From: Scylla paramamosain
Taxonomy: Eukaryota; Arthropoda; Malacostraca; Decapoda; Portunidae
NCBI RefSeq assembly: GCF_035594125.1
Contig: NC_087163.1
Span: forward strand, 11,442,001 to 11,506,000
Direction of reading: 5' to 3'
Length of the DNA stretch: 64,000 bases
Positions 33,082-45,300 of the stretch are shown here, one piece after another. The position numbers were made by a program, and so were the translations under genes. The notes under the pieces are model-generated. The model had not been told where the DNA came from, did no database searches, and was given only the letters and a program-made list of their open reading frames with translations. Each line of letters opens with the position of its first letter. The stretch's first letter is position 1.

Positions 33082-34168
33082 TGTCACGATCGCCTACTTA
33101 CCTGCGATCGTACGATCCCGGTTATCTCTCCAAGAAAGTGGACGTTACACTGATCCCGGAAAGTTTTAAAGGTCTGGATTTTTAAAGGCTTCGAGTGCCT
33201 ACCCGACCTATCCGAAATCGTCAGAATTATCTCTTACTCCACCTTTACCTTGACTCAGCACACCTGGAATTACCTCTAATACCAGATTGTTGTTGGGGGC
33301 GGTAGAAAACACGATTATTCTATGTTACAAGCACATATATTAATACTAATAATAATTCACAAACAACATGAGGTAGCACACGTTACTACATGACGTTCTC
33401 GTCACTTCCCACGTCACCAGAACCCGTTTACACCTCCACCGGTCACAGAAATGTTTCCCCTCAACCGCAGGAATTTACCCGGACGCCATTTCCGCGTCCC
33501 CAGACAATAATTCCCGTATTTCACCTCCTCAAGCCTCACAAGAGATTACCATTATCACCAAAGATTACCCATAACACCATAACATCATCCCCAAAATCAC
33601 CAATACACCACAACACCAACTTCCAAGGTTAACACCACAACCTCCACTCACAAAATGGCTGCCAGTTTGACCTATGACCCCTCCCAACAGCGTCACCGGC
33701 ACAACTCAACAACCGAATTTCAGCGGACAAGAGCTCTTGGTACCACAAAAGACTCACTAACCTGATCCTGGATATCAAGGTTATACCGCTACACCACTAA
33801 TACCTCCACAAACTCACTCCATCACCAATCCACACCAAGATCCTTCCCTGAGAGACGCCTTCCCTCCACCTTTCCTCACGACCTAAGGCGCTCTGATTTT
33901 TCCCCTCCTTGGAATGTGTTGTTGCCCACTCAAGCTCCCCTTGTTTTCAACGTATTTCACCTCAATTATACTCCCTTCCTTATACATATAAAGATATAGA
34001 GAACTTAAATTATGAAGAGAACAATACTACATGATATAAAATGGGTAAATAAGCCTTACACTACTTATAACAATAATAAGGATAATGTCCGAATGGCAGG
34101 TAACCGGAACACGGGGACACTAAGAAAACGTGATCCCATTCAAGGTAAACTCGGCCAATAACATGACA
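33082..34168. mobile_element. Solo LTR (Gypsy/BEL-like), 1,087 bp
   Basis: The insert begins TGTCACGATCG and ends AACATGACA, giving the LTR-type terminal inverted repeat TGTCA/TGACA. It is flanked by a direct 4-bp duplication GAAG (33078-33081 and 34169-34172), and both flanks are satellite of the same monomer phase (CCTATATGAAG... then AAACGAAACGA). There is no primer-binding site, gag or pol, so recombination between two LTRs left one. A 4-bp duplication suits Gypsy-type integrases. A possible TATA segment (GATATAAAATGG) is near 34037. The 80-codon Pro/Thr-rich frame at 33390-33632 has no family signature and is probably chance. Confidence 0.75.
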
Positions 34169-34172
34169 GAAG

Positions 34173-35919
34173 AAACGAAACGAAGTCACTAGAAACTTGT
34201 CTTTTGTTATTTTTTGAGCGTGTTAGGCACCAAATCAGTAAGAAGCAACGAAATCACCCCATAGGGGAATACAAAACAACTTTACTAAAACGTGTCTTTA
34301 GAGTGTTCTTTTTAGGTTCTTACGAACTAAAATGTCAAAATACATGCAAACACCCTGTTAGGTACGAAAGACCAAAAATAGCCTATATGAGGAAACGAAA
34401 GGACATGACAAAAAACGTGTATTATGAGTTTTTTTTTCTTTTTTAGCTTCTCAGGTACCAAAACGCAAAAATGGAGAAAGAAAAAACATTACCAAAATCG
34501 TGTAATTTAAATGTTTTTCACATTGTCAGGTAGCAAAACACCATAATGCTTGTTCGCTATACGAGAAAATTAAACAACAATGTAAGAAATGTGTTTTTAT
34601 GTGTTTTTCCGCGTGTTAGGCACGAAAACGCTAAATAGCATGAAAAGCACCTTATATAGAAATGCAAAATAATAAGCATGTCTTTTAAGTGTTTTAAACT
34701 TTTTACGTTCCAAAACGCTAAAACGCGTGCAACAAACACGAATAATCTTACCAAACAGAAAATAACCTTACCAAAAACGTGTATTTTGAGTCTTTTTGAG
34801 TCTGTTACGTACATCATCTTAAAAATGCATTTAAAGCACCCTGTATGAGGAAACGATAGGACATTACGAGAAACGTGTATTATCAGAGTTTTGAGTCTCT
34901 TAGGTACCAAACACTAAACCGCCTGAATGAAAATTAAATATATTCTATATCTCTTAATAGAGAAACAGAACATCACCAAAAACGTGTTTTTGTGTTTTTT
35001 TTCCTTTTTATGTACCAAAACGTCAAAATACATAGAAAGCAATCTTTATGGGGAAATGGAAAGACGTTTGGAGAAACAAGTTTTATTTGTGTTTCTGAGC
35101 TTCCTAAGTAAGCTTCCTAAGTACCAAAACGCTAAAAAGGATGAATAGCACCCTATATAGAGAAAAAGAACAACATTACCTAAAATCTTTATTTTGAGCG
35201 TTTTTCACATTATGTAGCAAAACATCATAATGCATGCAGATCCCTATATGAAGAAGCAAAACTATATTACAGGAAACGTGTCTTTTGAGTGTTTACTTGA
35301 GTGTTAGGAATCAAAATGCTAAAAAGCATTGAAAGCACCCTATTTGGCAATATAAAATAACATTACCAAGAAAGTATCTTTAGAGTGTTTTTCACCTTCT
35401 TACATCCGAAATCGCAGAAAAGCATGCAAAACAACCTTTACGGAGAAACAAATTAGCATTACCAAAAACTTGTATTTTAATTGTTTTTGTGCTTGTTAAG
35501 TATAAAAGTGCTAAATTACACGCAAAGCATCCTTCATGGAGAAAAGAAAGGACATTACGAGAAAAGTGTATTATGAGAGATTTTGAGCTTTTTAGGTACC
35601 CAGACTCAAAAACACATGATTAGAACTTTATATGGAAAAATAACTCAACCGAAAACTTTTACTTAAACTTTTTTTTTCATATTGTTAAGTACCAAAAGAC
35701 AAAATGCGTTGGAAGCCCCCTTTATCGGGAAACGAAACGACATTTTCATCAACGTGTCTTTTGAGTGTTTTTCAACGTGTTAGACACCAAAACGCTGAAA
35801 AGCATGGAAAGCGCTCCATAAAGGAATACAAAATAACATTACTAAAAACGTGTTTTAAAGGTTCTTATGTACAGAAACGCTAAAACTCAAGCAAAACACC
35901 CTTTATAGAGAAGCGAAAT
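34173..35919 (+). repeat. Diverged monomeric satellite right of solo LTR
   Basis: Forward monomers such as GAGCGTGTTAGGCACCAAA and AGGTACCAAAACGC with strong divergence and no 1.1-kb order. Short frames (for example 34204-34446) are artefacts. Confidence 0.8.
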
Positions 35920-36621
35920 AAATATTTCGTTGATAGATTACATTCAGGAAAGTTAGGGAATATCCCTTACACAAGAATAAGATCGCAGAAAAATGATCAT
36001 AAATGGATGACAGAGGTTAAAACATTACATAGGGCGAAAGAGAAGTATATATGAGATTAAAGACAGGGAAAGTGGTTTTAAGGCCATAATATAATGAATT
36101 AGAAAAGTCAGGAGTTTAACAAGGAAAGCTAAAAATAGTTATGAATTAAAGGTAGCCAGCCAAGCGAAGATGGACCCCAAGGGATTTTATCAGGCATATA
36201 AGACGAAGAATAGAGAAACAATAGTTCCTTAAAGACAGCAGAATGGGACCTGCTTAGTTGTTGGGAGGAGATTAGTAAAATTGTGAACGAGTATTTTCTA
36301 ACTGTCTTTGCCCAGGAAAACATGCAGGATTTGCCGAATAGTGACAAGATATTTAGAGTAGAAGAAAATAAGAAGCTGACAGATATTACCATAACTAAAG
36401 AGATAGTGGAACAGGAGATAGATAAGCTGAAAAGTTCAAGTCACCAGGACCAGATGAAATATATTCCACAGTATTTAAGAATTGGAAAAAGGTTATAAGT
36501 AATCTGGATAACGTCATGGCCAAGCGGCAGGCGACAGAGTGTTGTAATAAACGGCTCTAAATCCAAGTGGGGTCAAGTAATTAGTGGGGTGACAAAGGGA
36601 TTATCAGTATTAGGGCCGATG
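35920..36621 (+). mobile_element. Older CR1-type LINE, left part
   Basis: Matches the younger CR1 copy at about 37196-37790 (AAATAAATATTTCGT, ATGACCC-like KWMT block, AGCCAGCCAAGCGAAGA, CCAGGACCAGATGAAAT). It then jumps over about 400 bp (internal deletion near 36507) to sequence matching 38190-38300, including GCGACAGAGTGTTGTAATAA and AGTGGGGTGACAAAGGG. Frames are broken throughout. The younger CR1 begins right after GTATTAGGGCCGATG; the older element resumes at 39254. Confidence 0.8.
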
Positions 36622-36655
36622 TTTTAATTTTAGGAATATCGACTGGAGTCTGATT

Positions 36656-37882
36656 GTGGGTAACAAGGAAGCAGAGGAATTCCTTAAGGTAATTCAGGAT
36701 AATTTTTTTAAACAGGTAGTCGTAGAACCCACAAGGGGGAATAATATTCTAGATTTAATTCTTACTAACAGGGAGGAAGCAGTCACGCAGGTAGAGGTTG
36801 GAGGACAGCTAGGTAACAGTGACCATAGGGAAATTAGGTACAATCTAGAATGTGAAGAAACTGTTAGAAATAAAAACACTAGTAAAATACCTGACTTTAG
36901 GAGAGCAGATTTTGAAGAATTGAAAAGGTACCTCCAAGGAGTGGACTGGCAAAGGATGCAGGGTGAGGTCAGGTCAGGGACGGAGTTCAGAGAGATAAGG
37001 CAGGATGAGGGAGGTGAGGTGAGGCTCCAGAAGGGAGGAGGAAAGAGGAAGGGGGGAGATAGGTGTGAGTATTTTGGAATGTCAGGTCATGCTGAAATGA
37101 GAGAGGTAAGGTCGAGGCGAGTTGATGAGGGAGGGGAGAGGATGGTAGGGAACGAGATGAGGAGATTAGGTGAAGTAAATGTAGATGAATTGTATAAATA
37201 TTTCGTAGATAAAGTTCATACAGGTCAGTTAGCAAATATCCCGTATAAAACAATAAGATCACAAAAAAATGACCCTAAATGGATGACTGCTAGGTTAAAG
37301 CATTATATAGGGCGTAAGAGAAGTATATATAAGAGATTAAGGGCAGGTGAGGAAGTTTTAAGGACACAGTATAATGAATTAGTTAGAACAGTCAGGAAGT
37401 TAACGAGGAAAGCTAAGGACAATTATGAATTAAAGGTAGCCAGCCAGGCGAAGACGGACCCCAAGGGATTTTATCAGGTATACAGGACGAAAAATAAGGA
37501 TACTGTAGGTTCATTAAAGGCAGCAGATGGGGAGCTGGTTAGTTCTGGGGAGGAGATTAGTAAACTTCTGAATGATTATTTTTTAACTTTCTTCACTCAG
37601 GAAAACATGCAGGATATGCCAGATAGTGAACAGGTGTTTAGAGCAGATGAGTATGAGAAGCTGACGGATATTTCCATAACTAGGGAGATAGTGGAGCAGG
37701 AGATAGATAGGCTAAAAAAGTTCAAGTCACCAGGACCTGATGAAATATATCCCAGAGTACTGAAGGAATGTAAAAAGATTATTAGTGAGCCGTTAGTTTC
37801 TGTCTTTAGGAAATCACTGGAGTCGGGTGAGGTACCAGTAATGTGGAGGCAGGCTAATGTAGTACCCATCTTTAGCGTCTAA
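36656..37882 (+). pseudogene. CR1 endonuclease C-terminus and RT N-terminus
   Basis: Frame of 408 codons. It holds the last part of the APE endonuclease (NNILDLILTNREE, then LGNSDHREI, the SDH catalytic motif), a linker, and the N-terminal RT with KSPGPDEIYPRVLKECKK and ANVVPIF. The start codon given by the frame is not a biological start; the element is truncated upstream. After ANVVPIF a short deletion removes the usual Lys/Gly-rich segment before SNYRPVS and shifts the frame near 37874. Codons about 100-170 form a purine-rich, low-complexity stretch that does not look like conserved LINE sequence. Confidence 0.85.
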
Positions 37883-38633
37883 TTATAGACCTGTCAGCTT
37901 AACTTCAGTTGTAGGTAAAATGTTAGAGTCAATAATAGCCAGGAACATTAGGGAACATTTAGACAAACATAACTTGATAAATCAGTCACAGCATGGCTTC
38001 ACGAAGGGGAAGTCTTGCCTGACAAACTTGTTAAGTTTTTACAGTAAGGTGTACGAGGCAGTAGATAATGGTGATAGTTATGATATCTTATATCTGGACT
38101 TTAGTAAAGCATTCGACAAGGTGCCCCATCAAAGGCTCCTGAGAAAGGTTAGGGCGCACGGGATAGATGGGAAGGTGTTAGGTTGGATAGGGTCATGGCT
38201 TGGTAACAGGCGACAGAGAGTGCTAATAAACGACTCGAAATCCGAGTGGGGTCATGTCATTAGTGGGGTGCCACAGGGATCAGTATTAGGGCCATTATTA
38301 TTTCTAATATATATCAATGACTTGGATAGTGAAATTAGTAGCGATGTTAGTAAATTTGCGGATGACACAAAGATAGGTAGATTAATTAGGTCAGAAGCGG
38401 ATGCCATCGCCTTGCAGACAGACTTAGATAGAATGAATGAATGGACGGATAGATGGCAAATGCAATTTAATATCAATAAATGCAAAGTGCTTAGCGTAGG
38501 TAGAGGAAACCCACACAATAGGTACACATTAAACACCCAAACTCTGGTAGGTACAGGGTACGAGAAAGATTTAGGAGTTATAGTTAGCTCTGAACTCCGT
38601 CTAGGGAAACAATGCCAGAAACAAGGCAAATAG
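37874..38633 (+). pseudogene. CR1 reverse transcriptase core
   Basis: Continuation after the frameshift: SNYRPVSLTS, then LESIIARNIREHL, QHGFTKGKSCLTNL, LDFSKAFDKVPH (first catalytic Asp region), [20 protein letters not shown] and FADDTKIG (catalytic DD). All RT palm blocks are present in the right order and spacing. The frame ends at a stop near 38631 caused by a second indel after LGKQC. In the family the enzyme copies element RNA at the nicked target; the frameshifts on both sides mean no full-length protein can be made from this copy. Confidence 0.88.
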
Positions 38634-38639
38634 GGTACT

Positions 38640-39159
38640 AGGATTCATTTTTAGGAGTGTTAAAAGTAGAAGGCCGGAAGTAATATTAAAGTTATACTTG
38701 GCGCTGGTCAGACCTCATCTAGACTACGCTGTGCAGTTCTGGTCCCCACATTACAGGAAAGATATAGGTCTATTAGAATCAGTACAGAGGAGAATGACTA
38801 AAAGGATTCAGGGGATGAGGAGTATTCCTTACGAAGCGAGGTTGAAGCGGTTAAATTTACATTCTCTAGAGAGACGTAGGTTAAGAGGGGACCTGATAGA
38901 AGTCTTTAAGTGGTATAAGGGTTATAACAAGGGAGATGTAAGCAAAATTCTTAGGATCAGCAACCAAAGTAGAACAAGAAATAACGGGTTCAAGCTTGAA
39001 AAATTTAAGTTTAGGAAGGAGATAGGAAAAAATTGGTTCTCAAATAGAGTGGTTGATGAGTGGAACGGACTCAGTAATCATGTAGTTAGTGCCAGGACAC
39101 TAGAGAGCTTTAAGAGAAGATTAGACAAGTTTATGGATGGGGATAGCAGATGGAAATAG
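38640..39159 (+). pseudogene. CR1 C-terminal domain
   Basis: Frame of about 170 codons following the second frameshift: VRPHLDYAVQFWSPH, then SVQRRMTKRIQGMRS, LHSLERRRLRGDLIEVFK, and the C-terminal NWFSNRVVDEWN followed by RRLDKFMDG. This is the usual C-terminal end of CR1-type RT ORFs. It ends at a normal stop just before the 3' UTR, so this end of the protein is intact. Confidence 0.85.
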
Positions 39160-39253
39160 GTAGGAGTGTTTCATACAGGGACTGCCACGTGTAAGCCTGG
39201 TCGCTTCTTGCAGCTTCCCTTATTTCTTATGTTCTTATGTTCTTATGTTCTTT

Positions 39254-39308
39254 GTAATATATGTCAATGACTTGGATAGTGGAATTAGTAGTGTTGTTAG
39301 TAAATTTA
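39254..39308 (+). mobile_element. Older CR1-type LINE, right part
   Basis: TAATATATGTCAATGACTTG through GTTGTTAGTAAATTT matches the younger copy at 38308-38353 and continues the older element interrupted at 36621. It stops where HOR satellite resumes. An 11-bp inverted repeat (39304-39314 with 39322-39332, loop ATGCAAA) spans the CR1/satellite join. Confidence 0.75.
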
Positions 39309-42300
39309 GGGTGCATGCAAAGCACCCTAAATGAGGAAAAAAAGGGACATTACGAGAAACATGCATTATAAGTGTTTTTGAGATTCTTAGATACCAAAAC
39401 CCTGAAACTCATGAATAACACTCTTAATTGAGAAACAGAACAACCTTACCAAATGCGTGTATTTTGAGTGTTTTCACATTCTTGGTTACCAAAACCCCAA
39501 ATTGCATACGAAACTAGCTTTATGTGGAAAAAAAAAAAAAGACATTTCCAGAAAAATATCTTTTGAGTGTTTTTGAGCGTGTTAGGCAATAAAGCACTAA
39601 AAAGCAAGGCAATCACATTACATGGGAATAAAACCAACTTTTAGGAAGAACTTGCCTTTTAGTGTTTTTGACACGCATTTAGTAAGGTTGCTCTGTTTCT
39701 CAATTAAGAGTGTTATTTATGAGTTTCAGCATTTACACATTTTGAGCTCCTAACATACTAACACACTAAAACGCATGCAAAACACCCTTTATGAAAAAAC
39801 AGAATAACATTACCAAAAACATGTATTTTGAGTGTTTTTGATCATGTTACCTATTAAAACGCTTAAATACATGGAAAGAACCCTATGTTTGGGAAACGAA
39901 AGGACATTACGTGAAACGTGCATTATGAATATTATTAAATTCCTTAAGCACCAAAAAGCTAAAATCTACAAATAACACTCTTTATAGAGAAAAAAAAAGA
40001 ATTTTCCTTTTCTTTTTGTTATTCTTCTTCATAGGTACCGAGATGCCAAAATTCTGGCAAAATTCAGGGAAATTATATGGAAAAAAGAACATTATCAAAA
40101 AAAGTTAATTTTAGCTTTTTTTTCGGACAGTTATGTACCAAAACCTACATTGCATACAAAGCCACCTCTATAGGAAATTAAACGACTTTACCAGAAATCT
40201 GTCTTTTGAGTGTTTTTCAGCATGTTATGCACCAAAACAATAAGTAATATGGAAGTCACTCTATATGGGAATCCAAAACAAAATCACTTAACACTTGTCT
40301 TTTCAGTGTTTTACGTAGAAACACGCTAAAACGGATGCAAACAAACCAATATGAAGAAATAGAATAACATTGCCAAAAAAGGTATATTTTGAGTGTTTTT
40401 GAGCCTGTTACCTACAAAAAACGCGAAAATGGATGCAAAGCACTCTATATTGGGAAACAAAAGGACATTACGAGAAACCTGTATAATGAGTGTTTTATAG
40501 TTTCACAACAACCACAAGGCAAAAGTTTCTTAGATACCAAAATGCTGAAACTCATGAATAACACTCTTGATTGAGATACAGAACAACCTTACCAAATGCG
40601 TGTATTTTGAGTGTTTTTCACATTCTTTGTCACCAAAACACGAAATTGCATGCGAAACTAGGTTTATGTGGGGAAAAAATTATATTGCCAGAAAATTTTT
40701 TTTCAGTGTTTATGAGCGTGTTAGGCAATAAAGTACTTAAAAGAAGGGCAATCACATTACATGTGAATAAAAAAACTTTTACCAAGAACTTGCCGTTAAA
40801 TATCTTTGAGCTCATTACATACCAAAACGCTAAAACGAATGCAAAAAATCCCTTATGGAGAAAAACAAAAACATTACAAAAAACATGTATCTTGAGTGTT
40901 TGTTTTTCATCATGTTACCTATAAAAACGCTTAAATACATGCAAAGAATCTTATGTTTGGGAAACGAAAGGACATTACGAGAAACATGTATTATAAGTGT
41001 TTTTAAGTTACTTAAATACCAAAAAGCTAAAACCCACAAATAACACTCTTTATGAAGAAACAAAAAAAAAAACAATAAATAAAAATAAGTAAATAAAATA
41101 AAAGAAAATAAAAATTTTTTTTTTTTTGTTATTCATCTTCAGAGGTATCGAGATGCCAAAATTCTGTTAAAATTCAGGGAAATTATGTGGATAAAAGAAC
41201 ATTATCGAAAAAGTTAATTTTAGCTTTTTTTTCGGACTGTTATGTACCAAACCCTAAAGTGCATGCAAAGCCATCTATATGGGGAAATTAAACGACTTTA
41301 CAAACTGTCTTTTGAGTGTTTTCAGCATATTAGGCACCAAAACGATAAATAATATAGCAGTCACTCTATATGGGAATCCAAAACAAAATTACTGAAAACG
41401 TGTCTTTTCAGTGTTTTACGTAAAAAAAACGCTAAAACGGATGCAAACAGACCAATATGAAGAAATAGAATAACATTACCAAAAAGGTATATTTTAAGTA
41501 TTTTTGAGCTTGTGACCAACAAAAAAAAAACGTGAAAATGGATGCAAAGCACTCTATATTGGGAAATAAAAAGACATTACAAGAAACGTGTATAATGAGT
41601 ATTTTATAGTTTCACAAGAACCACGAAGCAAAAAACGCAAAAACTAGTGTATATGGAGAAGTTTCTTAGATACCAAAATGCTGAAACTCCTGAATAACAC
41701 TCTTAATTAAGAAACAGAATAACATTACTAAATGCGTGTATTTTGAGTGTTTTCACATTCTTAGTTATTAGAACCCCAAATTGCATGCGAAACTAGCTTT
41801 ATGTGGGAAAAAAAATGACATTACCAGAAAAGTATCTTTTGAGGGTTTTAGAGAGAGTTAGGCAATAAAGCACTAAAAAGGAGGGCAATCACATTACATG
41901 GGAATAAAACCAACTTTTAAGTGTTTTTTAACTCCTTATATACCAAAACGCTAAAACACATGCAAAACACCCTTTATGGAGAATCAGATTAACATTACCA
42001 AAAACATTTATTTTGAGTGTTTTTGATCATGTTACCTCTAAAAACGCTTAAATACATGCAAAGAACACTATGTCTGGGAAACGAAAGGACATTATGAGAA
42101 ACGTGTATTATGTGTTTTTAAGTTCCATAAGTACCAAAAAGCTAAAACCTCTTTATAGAGAAAAAATAAAGAAATAATTAAAAAATAGGATTCTTTTTTT
42201 TTGTTCTTCCTCTTCATAGGTACTGAGATGCCAAAATTCTGGCAAAATTCAGGGAAATTATATGCAAAAAGAACATTATCGAAAAAGTTAATTTTAGCTT

Positions 42301-45300
42301 TTTTTTTCGGACTGTTATGTACCAAACCATGAAGTACATGCAAAGCCAACTATATGGGGAAATTAAACGACTTTACGAGAAACCTGTCTTTTGTGGTTTT
42401 TTCTCTTTCTCTATTGGTTAACAAAAGGACATTACGAGAAATGTGTATAATGAGTGTTTTATAGATTCTCAAGAATCACAAGGCAAAAAACGCAAAAACT
42501 CATATATATGGAGATGTTTCTTAGATACCAAAATGCTGAAACTCCTGAATAACACTCTAAATTGAGAAACAGAACAACCTTACCAAATGCGTGTATTTTC
42601 AGTGTTTTTCACATTCTTAGTTACCAAAATCCCAAATTTTATGTGAAAGTAGCTATATGTGGGAAAAAAAATGACATTACCAGAAAAGTGTCTTTTTAAA
42701 TGTTTTTTTTTTTAGCATGATAGGCAATAAAGCACCAAAAAGCAGGGCAATCACATTACATGGGAATAAAACTAACTTTTACTAACAACTTGCTTTTAAG
42801 TGTTTTTGAGCTCCTTCTATTCCAAAACGCTAAAACGAATGCAAAACACCCTTTATGGAGAAGGAGAATAACATTACCAAAAACACGTACTTTGAGTGTT
42901 TTTGATCATGTTACCTGTAAAAACTCTTAAATACATGCAAAGAACCTTATGTTTGGGAAATTAAAGGGCATCTGGAGAAACATGTATTACCAGTATTTTT
43001 AAGTTCTTTAAGTACCATTTAGCTAAAACCCATAAATAACACTGTTTATAGAAAAAAATAAATAAATAAATGAATAAAAAGATAGGAATTTATTTATTTT
43101 TTTTGTTATTCATCTTTATAGGTACCAAGATGCCAAAATTCTGGCAAAATTCAGGAAAATTATGTGAAAAAAGAATATTATGAAAAAAATTTAATTTTAG
43201 CTTTTTTTTCGGACTGTTATGTACCAAACCCTAAAGTGCATGCAAAGCCACCTATATGAGGAAATTAAACGACTTTACGAGAAACCTGTCTTTTGAGTGT
43301 TTTTCAGCATGTTAGGCACCAAAACGATATATAATATGGAAGTCACTCAATATGGGAATCCATCACAAAATTACTGAAAAAAAGTGTCTTTTCAGTGTTT
43401 TACGTAGAAAAACGCTAAAACGGATGCAAACCAACGAATATGAAGAAACAGAATAACATTACCAAAAAAGGTATATTTTCAGTGTTTTTGAGCTTCTTAT
43501 CTACAAAAAACGCGAAAATGGATAGAAAGCACTCTATATTGAGATACAAAAGGACATTACGAGAAACTTGCATAATGAGTGTTTTATAGTTTCACAAGAA
43601 CCACAAGGCAAAAAACGAAAAAACTCGTGTATATGGATAAGTTTCTTATATACCAAAATGCTGAAACTGAGAAATAACACTCTTAATTGAGAATACAGAA
43701 CAACCTTATGATATGCGTGTATTTTGACTGTTTTTCACATTCTTAGTTACCAAAACCTCAAATTGCATGCAAAACTAGCTTTATGTGGTAAAAAAAATGA
43801 CATTACCAGAAAAGTGTCTTTTGAGTGTTTTTGAGCGTGTTAGGCAATAAACCACTAAAAAGGAGGGCAATCACATTACATGGGAATAAAACCATCTTTT
43901 ACCAAGAACTTGCCTTTAAGTGTTTTTGAGCTCCTTATATACCAAAACGCTAAAACGCATGCAAAACACCCTTTATGGAGAAACAGATTAACATTACCAA
44001 AAACATGTATTTTGAGAGTTTTTGATCATGTTACCTCTAATAACGCTTTAATAAATGCAAAAAACCCTATGTCTGGGAAACGAAAGGACATTAGGAGAAA
44101 CGTGTATTATGAGTCTTTTTAAGTTCCATAAGTACCAAAAAGCTAAAACCTCTTTATAGAGAAGAAAAAAGTAAATAAACAAATAGGATTTTTTTTTTGT
44201 TATTCTTCTTCATAGGTACCGAGATCACAAAATTCTGGCAAAATTCAGGGAAATCATATGAAAAATGTACATTATCAAAAAAGTTAATTTTAGCTTTTTT
44301 TTCGGACTGTTATGCGCAAAACCCTAAAGTGCATGCAAAGCCAACTATATGGGGAGATTAAACGACTTTACGAGAAACCTGTGTTTCTAGTGTTTTTCAG
44401 CATGTTAGTCACCAAAACAATTAACAATATGGAATTCATTCTATTTGGGAATCCAAAACAAATTACTGAAAACGTGTCTTTTCCGTGTTTTAAGTAGAAA
44501 AATGCTGAAATGGATGCAAACCAGCCAACATGAAAAAATAGAATAAGTTTACCAAAAAGGTATGTTTTGAGTATTTTTGAGCTTTTTACAAAAAAAAAAA
44601 AAAAAAACGCGAAAATGGATGGAAAGCTCTCTATATTGGTTAACAAAAGGACATTACGAGAAACGTGTATAATGAATGTTTTATAGATTTTCAAGAAGCA
44701 CAAGGCAAAAAACGCAAAAACTCGTATATATGGAGAAGTTTCTTAGATACCAAAATGGTGAAACTCCTGAATAACACTATTAATTGAGAAACAGAACAAC
44801 CTTACCAAATGCGTGTATTTTGAGTGTTTTTCACATTCTTAGTTACCAAAACCCCAAATTTTATGTGAAAGTAGCTTTATGTGGGAAAAAAAATGACATT
44901 ACCAGAAAAGTGTCTTTTAAGTGTGATTGCATGATAGGCGATAAAGCACTAAAAAGCAGGGCAATCACATTACATGGGAATAAAATCAACTTTTACCAAG
45001 TGTATTTTCTAAGTGTTTTTGAGCTCCTTATATACCAAAACGCTAAAACGCATGCAAAACACCCTTTATTTAGAAACAGAATAACATTACCAAAAACATG
45101 TATTTTGAATGTTTTTGATCATGTTACCTATAAAAACGCTTAAATACATGCAAAGAATCTTATGTTTGGGAAACGAAAGGACATTTCGAGAAACGTGTAT
45201 TATGAGTGTTTTTAAGTTCTTTAAGTACTAAAAAGCTAAAACCCTCAAATAACACTATTTATAGAGAAAAAAATAAAAAAAATAAAAAAATAGGATTTTT

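Larger units (their letters stand above)
36622..39253 (+). mobile_element. Younger CR1-type LINE, 5'-truncated
   Basis: Starts inside the endonuclease domain (RNIDW region), continues through the whole RT and C-terminal domain, then a short 3' UTR (TACAGGGACTGCCACGTGTA) and ends in three copies of the 8-bp repeat TTCTTATG (39224-39247) plus a partial copy. A short tandem repeat instead of poly-A at the 3' end, together with FADDTK in the RT and the NWFSNRVVDEWN C-terminus, is characteristic of the CR1 group. It is inserted into an older copy of the same family in the same orientation. Confidence 0.85.

Noticed and set aside
33390..33632. Pro/Thr-rich 80-codon gene inside the LTR
   Set aside because: Low-complexity ACC/CCA-rich sequence within a solo LTR; no start context or domain.
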